From: JABCPE02 sp963530295
GTDB lineage: Bacteria; Bacteroidota; Bacteroidia; Flavobacteriales; Weeksellaceae
NCBI GenBank assembly: GCA_963530295.1
Contig: CAUSCF010000004.1
Location: 52,748 to 116,747 of the forward strand
Reading direction: 5' to 3'
Length of the DNA stretch: 64,000 nucleotides
Shown one piece after another: positions 7,624 through 16,711 of the stretch (the first letter of the stretch is position 1; each line of letters begins with the position of its first letter). The position numbers and the translations under genes are program-made. The notes under the pieces are model-generated. The model was not told the origin of the DNA. It was given only the letters and a program-made list of their open reading frames with translations, and did no database searches.

Positions 7624-9087
7624 ATGAAAAAAATCGTATTTACTCTCCTCATGGGAATCCTCTGCCCTTCGCTGGGTGCGCAGAGCTACAAGAAGCCTTT
7701 GGTTTCGGCTATTAAGGAAAAAGACCTCCGCACAGACATGTACCAGATGGCAGCTGACCAGTTCTGGGGAAGAGAGGCAGGAAACCTAGATGAACTCAAA
7801 GTTTCCGTATGGTTCGCAGACAAAATGAAAGAAGCAGGGATAAAACCCGCTGGGGACAACGGCACTTATTTCCAGTTTTTTGATATGTACCGCCACCAGA
7901 TTTCTCCACTTAGTTCGGTGAAAATCGGTGAGAAAAACCTTAAAATTTGGAAAGACATTTTGGTTTCTGATGTAGTAAATGCTCATTTCTCTCTGCCTAT
8001 CATCAGTGTAGGCGAGGTGGAACCAGAGCAGTTGACTTCCCAGATTGCAGGAAAAGTAGTTGCCATCAATGTTTCTAAAAAAGGTATCGAGCAGGAAATG
8101 ACACTTTTCGAGAGAAGATACCCAAGATTTATCAAAGCTAAATACCTTAATTCGGCTAAAAAATTAGGTGCGAAAGGCATTGTTTTCATTACGGATGAAA
8201 TCTCTGACAAAAGCTGGATAGAAGTAGAACCAATGATGAAAAGAGGTGTCTACGGAGTGGAAGGACTGAATGAAAACATCAAAGAAGATATCCCTGTCTT
8301 TTGGATAAAAAAAGAAAACCAAAACTGGCTGAAAGGAAATCCGCAGATTACCGTAAACTTACAGACAGAAACTTACAAATATCCTTCTGTGAACATCATC
8401 GGAAAGATAGAAGGAACAGACCCAAAACTAAAAAATGAATATGTCTTGCTCAGCGGACATCAGGACCATGACGGTATCCGACACCCTGTGAAAAACGACA
8501 CCATCTACAACGGTGCCGATGACAATGCCAGCACCTGCGTGGCTCTACTTGCGATGGGAAGAGCATACAGCAAGCAGCCTGCGAAACGAAGCATCTTGTT
8601 TGTGATTCACGGTGCTGAAGAAAGAGGACTCCTAGGCTCTAGATGGCATTCTGCCCATCCTGTAGTTCCGAGAGAAAACATCGTAGCTGTGCTGAACGGC
8701 GATATGATTGGAAGAAATGATATCAATGAAGCTGCTCTCCTTGGTGGTCAGTCTCCGCACAAGAATTCTGATGACTTGGTAAGAATGGCGGAAGAAGCCA
8801 ACCAAGAAAGCACTAAATTTAAGTTTTTGAAAGACTGGGATTTACCAGAGCATCCAGAGTTTTTCTATTTCCGAAGCGACCACCTGCCTTACGCAAGGCT
8901 TGGTATTCCAGCGGTATTTTTCACAAGTGTGCTGCACCACCAGTACCACCAGCCGCAGGACGAATCAGAAAATATAGATTTCAAAAAACTTTACAAAATG
9001 ACGGAATGGATGTACAGAACCTCTTGGAAAGTAGCCAACGAGCCACAAAGACCAAGACTTCTACCCAATGTAAAATTTGAAAGATAA
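7624..9087 (+). CDS. Secreted M28 family metallopeptidase
   Basis: The 487-aa protein has a signal peptide (MKKIVFTLLMGILCPSLGAQ), a protease-associated-like middle and a C-terminal M28 zinc aminopeptidase domain. The expected zinc-ligand motifs are in order: GHQDHDG (around residue 279), NGADDNAST (around 298), EERGLLGS (around 332), GDMIGRND, and HHQYHQPQDE near the end. M28 exopeptidases release N-terminal residues from peptides outside the cytosol. The ATG at 7624 gives a proper signal peptide; the in-frame start at 7594 would add ten polar residues before it. A strong bidirectional terminator follows. Confidence 0.92.
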   Translation: MKKIVFTLLMGILCPSLGAQSYKKPLVSAIKEKDLRTDMYQMAADQFWGREAGNLDELKVSVWFADKMKEAGIKPAGDNGTYFQFFDMYRHQISPLSSVKIGEKNLKIWKDILVSDVVNAHFSLPIISVGEVEPEQLTSQIAGKVVAINVSKKGIEQEMTLFERRYPRFIKAKYLNSAKKLGAKGIVFITDEISDKSWIEVEPMMKRGVYGVEGLNENIKEDIPVFWIKKENQNWLKGNPQITVNLQTETYKYPSVNIIGKIEGTDPKLKNEYVLLSGHQDHDGIRHPVKNDTIYNGADDNASTCVALLAMGRAYSKQPAKRSILFVIHGAEERGLLGSRWHSAHPVVPRENIVAVLNGDMIGRNDINEAALLGGQSPHKNSDDLVRMAEEANQESTKFKFLKDWDLPEHPEFFYFRSDHLPYARLGIPAVFFTSVLHHQYHQPQDESENIDFKKLYKMTEWMYRTSWKVANEPQRPRLLPNVKFER

Positions 9088-9100
9088 AACCCAAAAATAG

Positions 9101-9137
9101 TCCGCCTCTTTTCTAAATGAAAAGAGGCGGATTTTAT
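9101..9137. terminator. Bidirectional terminator between M28 peptidase and SPFH gene
   Basis: A perfect 12-bp stem (tccgcctctttt / aaaagaggcgga) with a 7-nt loop lies between two convergent genes. T-rich flanks occur on both strands. Confidence 0.9.
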
Positions 9138-9155
9138 TTAGTTTAAATTGGAAAA

Positions 9156-10094
9156 TTAGTGTCTGTGCTCTTTTGGTGGATTAGGATAGTGTCCTTTATC
9201 AGCTTCCTCCACTTTGTGCGCGGTGTTCATGGCTACTATCAGGTCATTCAGCATGGAATTTGCCGCCATTGGTGAGTTTGGAAGAAGAACCAAATTAGAA
9301 CGGTTGTTAGCTCCTATGGAATGAAGCGTGTCATAATGCTGAGTAACTACTATCAGCGCCGATGCCTCTTGCGCATTGATATTCACGCTATTAAGCATTT
9401 TTACAGATTCTTCCAGACCTTTCGCGATTTCCCTTCTTTGGTCTGCGATCCCCTGCCCTTGCAGCTTTTTAGACTCGGCTTCTGCTTTCGCTACGGCTAC
9501 GATACGAATTCTTTCTGCTTCAGATTCATACTCGGCAGCAGTTTTTTCTCTTTCCGCCGCATTGATTCGGTTCATCGCTTGTTTTACCTGCTCATCTGGG
9601 TCTATATCCGTTACCAAAGCCTTTATAATATCATATCCATAACTCTGCATTGCCTCCTGAATTTCAGCTTTTACAGCGATAGCGATATCATCTTTCTTCA
9701 CGAAAACATCATCCAATTTTAGCTTTGGAACTTCGGCTCTCACCACATCAAAAACATATGAAGTTATCTGATTATGAGGGTCTTCCAGTTTATAGTAAGC
9801 ATCACTTACCTGATTCCTAATTACCTGATACTGAACCGAAACTCTCATCTTAATAAACACATTATCAAGGGTTTTGGTATCTATCAATACATCAAGCTGT
9901 TGGATTTTTAAAGTTAATCTTTTGGTAATATTATCAATAAATGGAATTTTGAGGTGAAGTCCCGCGTGACGAACAGAATGGAATTTCCCCAATCGCTCTA
10001 CGATTGCCGCAGTCTCCTGCTTCACAGTAAATAATGATGCCATAAAAAACAATACAGCAACAAATGCAAAAAAACTAAAAATAAGTGGTCCCAT
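9156..10094 (-). CDS. SPFH/band-7 membrane protein
   Basis: The 312-aa stomatin/QmcA-like protein has one N-terminal membrane anchor (about residues 4-22). An SPFH domain follows (VERLGKFHSVRHAGLHLKIP, RVSVQYQVI, then a long coiled coil rich in AEREKTAAEYESEAERIR). Its family scaffolds membrane microdomains and is often linked to proteases. The tail is His/Pro-rich and ends PPKEHRH. No NfeD partner is adjacent. It stands alone between convergent M28 and codirectional dgt. Confidence 0.9.
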   Translation of the reverse strand: MGPLIFSFFAFVAVLFFMASLFTVKQETAAIVERLGKFHSVRHAGLHLKIPFIDNITKRLTLKIQQLDVLIDTKTLDNVFIKMRVSVQYQVIRNQVSDAYYKLEDPHNQITSYVFDVVRAEVPKLKLDDVFVKKDDIAIAVKAEIQEAMQSYGYDIIKALVTDIDPDEQVKQAMNRINAAEREKTAAEYESEAERIRIVAVAKAEAESKKLQGQGIADQRREIAKGLEESVKMLNSVNINAQEASALIVVTQHYDTLHSIGANNRSNLVLLPNSPMAANSMLNDLIVAMNTAHKVEEADKGHYPNPPKEHRH

Positions 10095-10166
10095 AATTAT
10101 AAAAATTTAATTTCATTTTATTAGTATCAATGTCTAACGAAATGTTACAAAAAATGTAAAAAAATT

Positions 10167-11507
10167 TTACATCGTCATTCCGATATCTATTCCTTTTATT
10201 TTTCGATAAAGGTCTGTAGCATAGTTATCCGTCATCCCAGAAACAAAATCCAAAACACCCATTATCTTTTCATAAGGTTCGCCATCGTATCTGAACTGCT
10301 CGGGCAGTAATTGAAGGGCTTTCTTGTCATAATCTTTAGGATTTTCTTTTATTACCGATGGAATAAAATGATTGAGAAGCTCATACATCACATTATACCC
10401 TGCATTTTCTATCTCTACCACCGCTCGGTGATTGTAGATTTCGTCAATGGAAAACTGCTTTATATCCTGCAAAGTTTTATTTTCTTTTTTAAAAATAGAA
10501 AGCAGCGACTGGTCTAAATTTCCTGTAAGAATATCATCAAATTTATCCTTGTAAAGCCTTATGGAAACATTGATTAGAGAATTGATAACCTTTGCACGGA
10601 GGTAAGATATTCTGTCATTTTTATCAGAAATCACGGATAGTTTGTCCTCTACTCGTTTTATGTTTTCATCCGTGGTTTTGATGAGTTCTAGGATGAGGTT
10701 TTCGCAGTCGGAAGAAGAGATGATTTTCAGCCTGTGGGCATCTTCTATGTCTATAATATTATAGCAGATATCGTCCGCCGCCTCTACCAGCCATACGAAG
10801 GGATGCCTTTTATACACCAGCGGTTCTTTCTGTTCTGTAATAAAAGCCGTGGCATTGGCTATTTCTTTGAAAGTTTCCTTTTCGCTTTGGAAAAAACCGA
10901 ATTTCTTTCTGTGAAGCTGTTTTCTGTCCTTTGCGATGGACTCGCAGGGATATTTAGCGATACTCGCCAAAGTCGTCATGGTCAGCTGAAGCCCGCCTCT
11001 GTCCTTGCCTCTCTGCTGGTGGGTAAGCACACGGATGGCATTGGCATTTCCTTCAAAATTAATGAAATCTGCCCATTGTTTCTCGGTCATCAGAGATTTT
11101 AAATCTTCATTTTTCTCAAAATAACTTGCGATGGCATCTTCCCCAGAATGCCCGAAAGCAGGGTTTCCTATATCATGGCAGAGACACGCCGCCGCTATCA
11201 CATTATGTAAATTATGAAGGTAAAAATTCTTTGAATTCTCGTTTAATTCTTGAGCAAATTTCTCCACGATAAACTCCCCCGCAAAGCTCCCTAGACTTCT
11301 CCCCACCGAAGCAACTTCCAGCGAATGGGTAAGCCTGTTATGCACAAAAACGCTACCTGGGAGAGGGAAAACCTGCGTTTTATTCTGTAGTCTTCGGAAA
11401 GAAGTAGAGAAAATAATTCGGTCAAAATCCCGCTGAAAATCAGTCCTTGAAGCACTAGTGCTATCCGAGTTTCCTGTTCTCCGATTGGTATATAATTGAT
11501 TAAGCAT
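10167..11507 (-). CDS. dgt: Deoxyguanosinetriphosphate triphosphohydrolase
   Basis: This 446-aa HD-superfamily enzyme cleaves dGTP (or dNTPs) to the nucleoside and triphosphate, trimming dNTP pools. Motifs seen are FRRLQNKTQVFP (38-49), NRLTHSLEVA with His61, and CLCHDIGNPAFGHSGE with His111-Asp112 and His120 forming the metal site; VEAADDICYNI supplies a later Asp. The length fits bacterial Dgt-like proteins. It appears monocistronic and divergent from the WG-like gene. Family membership is certain; preference for dGTP is inferred. Confidence 0.93.
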   Translation of the reverse strand: MLNQLYTNRRTGNSDSTSASRTDFQRDFDRIIFSTSFRRLQNKTQVFPLPGSVFVHNRLTHSLEVASVGRSLGSFAGEFIVEKFAQELNENSKNFYLHNLHNVIAAACLCHDIGNPAFGHSGEDAIASYFEKNEDLKSLMTEKQWADFINFEGNANAIRVLTHQQRGKDRGGLQLTMTTLASIAKYPCESIAKDRKQLHRKKFGFFQSEKETFKEIANATAFITEQKEPLVYKRHPFVWLVEAADDICYNIIDIEDAHRLKIISSSDCENLILELIKTTDENIKRVEDKLSVISDKNDRISYLRAKVINSLINVSIRLYKDKFDDILTGNLDQSLLSIFKKENKTLQDIKQFSIDEIYNHRAVVEIENAGYNVMYELLNHFIPSVIKENPKDYDKKALQLLPEQFRYDGEPYEKIMGVLDFVSGMTDNYATDLYRKIKGIDIGMTM

Positions 11508-11589
11508 AAATTAAAAATAATCCCAAATATCGGAATTTTTTAAATTATAGTAGCAAAAATTAATTACCTTTGTTAGAAAGTTTTAAAAT

Positions 11590-12612
11590 ATGAGAAAAAT
11601 AATCCTTATTCTCATCCTATTAATCGGGAAATTAGCGTTTACACAAGAGAAATTATATTATTTTTATACTTCTGACAGCACTTTGGTAGGTGTGAAAAAT
11701 GAAAAGGGGAAAATCATCATCCCTGCTCAATTTTCGGGATTTAGAATCTATGATACAGAAAACCCTATAAATGAACCTACAATAGAGTTTTGGGGGGCTT
11801 CCTTTAAAAATAAAAAATATGATAAAGATAACCCACGAATAGAGGCAGGAGAAGTCTATGATAGAAATGGAAAATTTCTATACTATCCACAGTGGTTTGA
11901 TAATGGAAATGATATTTGGGAAGAAGGACTGAGACGATATGTAGAAAAAAATAAAATGGGATTTGTAGATTGGTTTGGGAAGAAAGTTCTACCTGCAAAA
12001 TGGGATTTTGCAACTCAATTTAACTACGGCTATGCAATAGTCTATACAGGTGGATGGAAAAGGGAATTTGATAAAGGAAGAGAACATTGGTTTATAGCCC
12101 CTATTTCCAAAAAATCAACCTCTTATCTCATCAATAAAAAAGGAATAAAAGTGAAGCCTCTGAAAAAATCTAATAATCCAAAAGACTATTTATATGAAGG
12201 GAAATACTATCCTTACCCTTTTGTTTATAACAATATTGAACAAAAAATAGTAGATCAAATCAATCAATTAGAAATCCTAACAGAAATTAATCATCCTTTT
12301 GACAAAAAAATTATAAACCATTACGAAATTGTAAATCGTCCTAATAAATATCTGCCCTATTATGAACTAAAAAACTTCTATGGTCAAGAGAAATATAATA
12401 GCCCAAACAATAGTCTCTGGGTCAATAAAAAAGGAGAAATATTTTATAAGAACTATGATTATAAATTCATCCCTTTAAAAGAATATATAAGAAAAATACT
12501 AGAACGAATCATAGAAGACCAAAAACAAGGCTATAAAACTAAAGACTACCCTATTAATGCTGAAAAACAACTAAAAGAAATAAAAAAGATAGATTTTAAA
12601 ATAAAAGTGTAA
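11590..12612 (+). CDS. Secreted WG-repeat-like protein
   Basis: The 340-aa protein has a signal peptide (MRKIILILILLIGKLAFTQ). It then has repeats resembling the WG/beta-hairpin family: GVKNEKGKIIIPAQFSGF, and GFVDWFGKKVLPAKWDFATQF followed by GYAIVY. The C-terminal third is Lys/Tyr/Asn-rich with a final charged helix. WG-repeat proteins are common in Bacteroidota and have no assigned biochemical role. Its coding sequence is more AT-rich than its neighbours. It ends at a terminator shared with nrdA. Confidence 0.75.
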   Translation: MRKIILILILLIGKLAFTQEKLYYFYTSDSTLVGVKNEKGKIIIPAQFSGFRIYDTENPINEPTIEFWGASFKNKKYDKDNPRIEAGEVYDRNGKFLYYPQWFDNGNDIWEEGLRRYVEKNKMGFVDWFGKKVLPAKWDFATQFNYGYAIVYTGGWKREFDKGREHWFIAPISKKSTSYLINKKGIKVKPLKKSNNPKDYLYEGKYYPYPFVYNNIEQKIVDQINQLEILTEINHPFDKKIINHYEIVNRPNKYLPYYELKNFYGQEKYNSPNNSLWVNKKGEIFYKNYDYKFIPLKEYIRKILERIIEDQKQGYKTKDYPINAEKQLKEIKKIDFKIKV

Positions 12613-12634
12613 GCTAAAATAAGCTTACACTTTT
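12603..12634. terminator. Bidirectional terminator between WG-like gene and nrdA
   Basis: A 13-bp perfect stem (aaaagtgtaagct / agcttacactttt) with a short A-rich loop lies between two convergent genes. Terminal A and T runs serve both strands, and the stem overlaps the WG-like gene's stop codon. Confidence 0.88.
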
Positions 12635-12642
12635 ATTTATCA

Positions 12643-14298
12643 TTACGCTTCACAACTTGAACAATTCATAAAATTAATAACTAATTCCTTAGAAACAGAC
12701 TGCGAACGCTGATAATAAAGCGTTTTCACTCCTAATTTCCAAGCGTCTATTATCACTTTATTCACATCTTTTATCGGCATAGAAGATGGAATATTTAGGT
12801 TTAAAGATTGTGCTTGGTCTATATATTGTTGTCTCTGTGCCGCCTGAGTTACGATTTCCAAAGGTGAAATCTCCTTAAAGGTCTTAAACACATCTTTTTC
12901 CTCCTGAGTTAGCTGGGTCATATGCTGAACAGAACCATGGTTTAGCATTATATCTCTCCAAACATCTTCCGTATCCAATCCTTTCTCTTCCAATAACTTA
13001 GCTAAATATTTATTTTTTCTAATGAAATTTCCTTTCGCCAAACCAGCCTTGTAATAATTCGATGCAAAAGGCTCTATCCCTGGTGAAGTCTGCCCTAAAA
13101 TAGCCGAGCTGGATGTCGTAGGCGCTATCGCCATAGTAGTCGCGTTTCTGACTCCATAGCCTTTCAATAATTCTGGCTCTCCGTAGATATTCGCTAATTC
13201 TTTAGAAGCTGCTAATGACTGCTCTTGGATTTGTTTAAACACTTTTGCGTTAAACATTTTCGCTTCCATGCTTTCAAAAGGAATCATATTTCGCTGTAAA
13301 TAAGAATGATATCCCAAAACTCCTAATCCTAAAGCACGGTGGCGAATCGCAAAATTCCTTGCAGCAGAAAGGTAATAATTCCCTTCTGTTTTCTCAATAA
13401 ATTCAGATAAAACTGCATCAAGGAAGTAAATGGCCAATTTCACCGCGTTCGTATCTTTCCACTCATCATAAAGCTCCAAATTCATGGAAGATAAACAACA
13501 GATGAAACTTTCCTCTGCAGTAGAAGGCAGCATGATTTCGGAACAAAGATTAGAAGCATTGATAGTCAATCCTTTATCTTTATAAACTTGCGGTTTATTT
13601 CTATTTACATTATCTGTAAAGAAAATATACGGCATTCCTTTCTGCTGGCGGCTTTCCAATACTTTAGCCCAAACTCTTCTCTTGTCTGTGTCGCCCTCTA
13701 TCATTTCGTGCATCCAATAGTCTGGCACACAGACCCCCATGAACAAATTCTGAATAGGATTACCGATGTCTCGGATTTGCAAAAACTCCTCTACATCATC
13801 ATGGTCAATATCTAAATACGCCGCAAAAGCCCCTCTTCTCACGCCTCCCTGCGATACCACATCCATTGCAGTATCAAATAATTTCATGAAAGAAACTGCT
13901 CCAGAAGATTTTCCATTATCCGTAACTGCTGTTCCTCTGTGTCTCAGCTCACCGAAATACCCAGAAGTCCCACCACCTATCTTAGTCTGCATGATAACTT
14001 CCCCCATTTTATGGGTAATTCCCTCTATGCTGTCTGGCACATGGACATTGAAACACGAAATAGGAAGCCCTCTCTGTGTCCCCATATTTGCCCATACAGG
14101 AGACGAAAAAGAAATCCATCCTTTGACAATCATTTCCTTAAAAGCCTCCTTTAATTCTGGTTTATACAGCCTCTTTGCCGCAGCTTCAGTTATTCTATCT
14201 ATAGCCCCTTCTAATGTTTCGCCTTTTAGTAAATATCCTCTGTTAAGCATTTGTTCTGATTCTTCATTGAACCACCAAATGTTTGTTTTTTCTTCCAT
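12643..14298 (-). CDS. nrdA: Ribonucleotide reductase class I alpha subunit (short form)
   Basis: The alpha subunit reduces ribonucleoside diphosphates to deoxyribonucleotides. Catalytic features seen are Cys82 in SCFNVHVPDS, the N250-x-C252-x-E254 active-site trio (NLCSE), the partner cysteine in FICCLSS (267/268), the radical-transfer tyrosine pair in LYYQRSQS, and the C-terminal CSSC shuttle (546/549). At 551 aa it lacks the N-terminal ATP-cone of E. coli-type NrdA, so dATP activity control through a cone is not expected. It is the last gene of a five-gene run that starts with nrdB. The beta-subunit features point to class Id, as characterised in Flavobacterium johnsoniae. Confidence 0.95.
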   Translation of the reverse strand: MEEKTNIWWFNEESEQMLNRGYLLKGETLEGAIDRITEAAAKRLYKPELKEAFKEMIVKGWISFSSPVWANMGTQRGLPISCFNVHVPDSIEGITHKMGEVIMQTKIGGGTSGYFGELRHRGTAVTDNGKSSGAVSFMKLFDTAMDVVSQGGVRRGAFAAYLDIDHDDVEEFLQIRDIGNPIQNLFMGVCVPDYWMHEMIEGDTDKRRVWAKVLESRQQKGMPYIFFTDNVNRNKPQVYKDKGLTINASNLCSEIMLPSTAEESFICCLSSMNLELYDEWKDTNAVKLAIYFLDAVLSEFIEKTEGNYYLSAARNFAIRHRALGLGVLGYHSYLQRNMIPFESMEAKMFNAKVFKQIQEQSLAASKELANIYGEPELLKGYGVRNATTMAIAPTTSSSAILGQTSPGIEPFASNYYKAGLAKGNFIRKNKYLAKLLEEKGLDTEDVWRDIMLNHGSVQHMTQLTQEEKDVFKTFKEISPLEIVTQAAQRQQYIDQAQSLNLNIPSSMPIKDVNKVIIDAWKLGVKTLYYQRSQSVSKELVINFMNCSSCEA

Positions 14299-14326
14299 TG
14301 CTTTTTTCTCTGTTCTAAATATAATT

Positions 14327-14824
14327 TTATCTTAAAATTTTCTCAAATGCTTTTCTAGCACTGCCTCGGAAATACACTTCTCCTCGGTATTTATAGCCTT
14401 CTTTTTCTATAATTTTCAGCATCGGAATATTATCAAAATTAGTATCTATGCGGATACTCTCTATTCCCTTTTCTTTTGCTAATTTTTCCGCTTCCTGTAG
14501 GATTTTTTGTCCCAAACCTTTTCCTTTTGCTTCTTTAGAAACTGCTATTCTGTGGAGGGTAAGATAATCTCCCAGTCCTTCCCAGTTTTTTAGTTCTTCA
14601 TAAGCAGGTTCTTTGTCAAAAATAATCGCAGCATAAAGATTCACAGCGCCCTCTTCTTCAAAAACAAAACCATATCCTTTCTGAATATCATTTTGTATTG
14701 TTTCTTCATTTGGATAGCCGTCCTGCCACTGAGTGCTGCCTTCGTTTTTACGAGTTTCCTTTGCAAAGGAAATTATCTCCCAAATCTGCTCAAAATCCGC
14801 CTGCTCGGCTTTTCTAAATTTCAT
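14327..14824 (-). CDS. GNAT family N-acetyltransferase
   Basis: The 165-aa acetyltransferase has a clear motif A: LHRIAVSKEAKGKGLGQKIL, followed by IRIDTNFDNIPMLKIIEKEG (motif B region). The substrate is unknown. It lies between nrdA (28 nt downstream) and an unknown 119-aa gene (10 nt upstream), all in one direction, so it is likely cotranscribed with the ribonucleotide reductase. Nothing in its sequence ties it to nucleotide metabolism; it may be a passenger of the operon. Confidence 0.88.
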   Translation of the reverse strand: MKFRKAEQADFEQIWEIISFAKETRKNEGSTQWQDGYPNEETIQNDIQKGYGFVFEEEGAVNLYAAIIFDKEPAYEELKNWEGLGDYLTLHRIAVSKEAKGKGLGQKILQEAEKLAKEKGIESIRIDTNFDNIPMLKIIEKEGYKYRGEVYFRGSARKAFEKILR

Positions 14825-14834
14825 GAAAAGCGAA

Positions 14835-15194
14835 TTACAAAGTTTCTAAGAGCTTATATACTGATTTCAGCTTATCATCTACCTGAGTCACTCCGATAAT
14901 TCCTCCTGAAAATCCCGTAGTTTCTTTTTTTACAAATACTTCTATTTGATTATTTTCATTTTCGCTGATATGGATAGAACATTTAAAGTAATCGACAAAT
15001 ATCCCAAATAAAAGTCTCATCGTTCTATTTCCTTTTTCGTAGACTGTATTTCCAATACTTTCAGAAAGCGCTTTGTAGCCTGCGTCTGCCATTCTTTGCT
15101 TAATCTTTTCGTGCAGTTCTTCCTTAGATATATTTGCAAATACGCATAGAATTTGTTTTTGTGCTCCTACTTTATTTTCTACAAAATGTCCCAT
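14835..15194 (-). CDS. Hypothetical protein in nrd operon
   Basis: This 119-aa soluble protein has no family that I recognise. It has an N-terminal alpha-beta pattern (ANISKEELHEKIKQRMADAG), a hydrophobic strand (MRLLFGIFVDYFKCSIHI) and a Gly-rich turn (GFSGGIIGVTQVD). It starts 5 nt after the 82-aa gene and ends 10 nt before the GNAT gene, so it is almost certainly cotranscribed with nrdB and nrdA. A role linked to the reductase is possible, but nothing in the sequence shows it. Confidence 0.65.
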   Translation of the reverse strand: MGHFVENKVGAQKQILCVFANISKEELHEKIKQRMADAGYKALSESIGNTVYEKGNRTMRLLFGIFVDYFKCSIHISENENNQIEVFVKKETTGFSGGIIGVTQVDDKLKSVYKLLETL

Positions 15195-15199
15195 AATTT

Positions 15200-15448
15200 T
15201 TATTCTATTTCAAATCTTTCACAAGCTTCCAACTCGCCTACTTTCACTTTATTGACATGGGTAAATTTCACATTTGGGTCTGCTTCCGCAAATTGTTTTG
15301 CTTTTTTTATGCAATATTCTATCTTGTAGCCTACTGAAATACACACTCTATGCTCTCCCACTAATCCCATTCCCATATAGATATACTCGCCCAAACGAAA
15401 GTCATCATTTAGGCTCAATTCTTTCTCTTGTTGAATTCTACTATACAT
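15200..15448 (-). CDS. Small hypothetical protein in nrd operon
   Basis: The 82-aa soluble protein follows nrdB after a 25-nt gap and precedes the 119-aa gene by 5 nt. I do not recognise it. It has three cysteines (one in HRVCISVG, one in EYCIKKA and one in ELEACERFE) and ends EACERFEIE. No signal peptide or membrane segment is present. A small dedicated partner of the reductase is conceivable, but this rests on position only. Confidence 0.6.
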   Translation of the reverse strand: MYSRIQQEKELSLNDDFRLGEYIYMGMGLVGEHRVCISVGYKIEYCIKKAKQFAEADPNVKFTHVNKVKVGELEACERFEIE

Positions 15449-15473
15449 GGTTTATTATTGTTTTTTTTAGAGT

Positions 15474-16433
15474 TTAGAATAAATCGTCCTCTGTGATGGA
15501 TTTATCGTGTTTTGTGTATGCTGTTGGTCTTTTCGCAAAGAAATCATCTAGTTCATTCGCGAAAACTTCTTCTTCAAACCAAAGCATCGGCTTTATTTCA
15601 TCTCCTGTTATCCCAAAAGGTCTGCCCAAGCCCAGCTGCACCAAAGAGTCATCCAGCCTGTATCTCATATAATTAGCCAAATCTTTTTTGCTGAAAAAAT
15701 CAAGTTCTCCATTTTCAAAAATCCAATCTAACATCTTGTCTTCCAGTTCTATATAGTTTTTCATAAAGCCTTCTATCTCCTTCATTCCTCTTTCCTTCAT
15801 GTCTGGATTTTCCTCAAAAATCTTTTTAATAATAAAAATTCCTGCATTGGCATGTGTCTGCTCATCCACTGATGTCCAAGCGATGATATTCGCCACATTT
15901 TTCATGTACCCTTTAAAACGAGTGAATGACAAAATCGTTGCAAACTGGCTGAACAAAGAAGCGTTTTCTATAATCAAAGTAAAAAACAAGATTCTCTCCA
16001 AAGCGTTTTCTTTATTCTTAGAAAGATACTCCTTCAAAACTTGATTTCTTTCCTTGAAAATAGGAACTTCCAGCAAGTTTTCAAACTCATTATTGTATCC
16101 TAATACTTCCAATAGTCTAGAATATGCCTCCGAATGGCGAAATTCACATTCCGCAAAAGTAGCCCCAAGTCCATTAAACTCTGGTTTCGGGAAAAGGTCA
16201 TAAAGGTCTCCCCAAAAAGTCTTCACAGAAACCTCCACTTGTGCTATTCCCAGCAAAGCTCTCTTTACAGCTTCTTTTTCTATCGGGCTCAGATTCGCCT
16301 TGAAATCTTGAATATCCGCTGTAAATTCCACCTCAGAATGCACCCAGAAGGACTTATTCATGGAATCCACAAACTGCATGATTTCTGGATATTCAAACGG
16401 CTTGTAATTTTCTCTTTTATCAAATATTCCCAT
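15474..16433 (-). CDS. nrdB: Ribonucleotide reductase class I beta subunit, class Id-like
   Basis: The 319-aa ferritin-like beta subunit generates the oxidant for NrdA. Metal ligands are visible: Glu67 (AQVEVSVK), Glu97 and His100 in EFRH, then Glu in FTLIIENAS and Glu/His in SVDEQTHAN. Tyr104 is retained. A Glu rather than Asp as first ligand, the residue numbering and the 319-aa length resemble what I recall of the Flavobacterium johnsoniae class Id protein. That enzyme uses a superoxide-activated dimanganese cofactor and not a tyrosyl radical. The class Id call is inference; beta-subunit identity is certain. The C-terminal tail SITEDDLF would dock to the alpha subunit. Confidence 0.95.
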   Translation of the reverse strand: MGIFDKRENYKPFEYPEIMQFVDSMNKSFWVHSEVEFTADIQDFKANLSPIEKEAVKRALLGIAQVEVSVKTFWGDLYDLFPKPEFNGLGATFAECEFRHSEAYSRLLEVLGYNNEFENLLEVPIFKERNQVLKEYLSKNKENALERILFFTLIIENASLFSQFATILSFTRFKGYMKNVANIIAWTSVDEQTHANAGIFIIKKIFEENPDMKERGMKEIEGFMKNYIELEDKMLDWIFENGELDFFSKKDLANYMRYRLDDSLVQLGLGRPFGITGDEIKPMLWFEEEVFANELDDFFAKRPTAYTKHDKSITEDDLF

Positions 16434-16460
16434 GATGATACTTTTTCAGATTAGTATTTG

Positions 16461-16468
16461 CAAAAGTA
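16461..16468 (-). promoter_or_regulatory. Candidate -7 element for the nrd operon
   Basis: The minus strand reads TACTTTTG, matching TAnnTTTG, 27 nt upstream of the nrdB ATG. No -33 TTG is obvious. Confidence 0.35.
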
Positions 16469-16644
16469 GAAATAAATACTCTCTATAAAAATCATCTCTT
16501 ATGAAAGTTTTCCACACTCTTTCTAATACACTATAAATAAACAGGTTATAAAATTCAGTATCATTTTACCTTAATTTACAATTAAACAACACTAAAAAAA
16601 CACCATGAATAAACAAAACAAAATTAAACAATAATGATTACGCA

Positions 16645-16680
16645 TAAAAAATAAGTATCAGAAAAACTGATACTCATTTT
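16645..16680 (-). terminator. Terminator of the atp operon after atpG
   Basis: A 9-bp inverted repeat (aagtatcag / ctgatactc; eight Watson-Crick pairs) with a 5-nt loop lies about 35 nt beyond the atpG stop. On the minus strand it is followed by TATTTTTTATG. Confidence 0.75.
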
Positions 16681-16711
16681 CAACTTTAAAACCTTATATT
16701 ATGATATAATC

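Noticed and set aside
16500..16560. Possible NrdR box upstream of nrdB (ACACTATA followed by ATAAACAG)
   Set aside because: Only the left half fits the consensus; no second box at the usual spacing.
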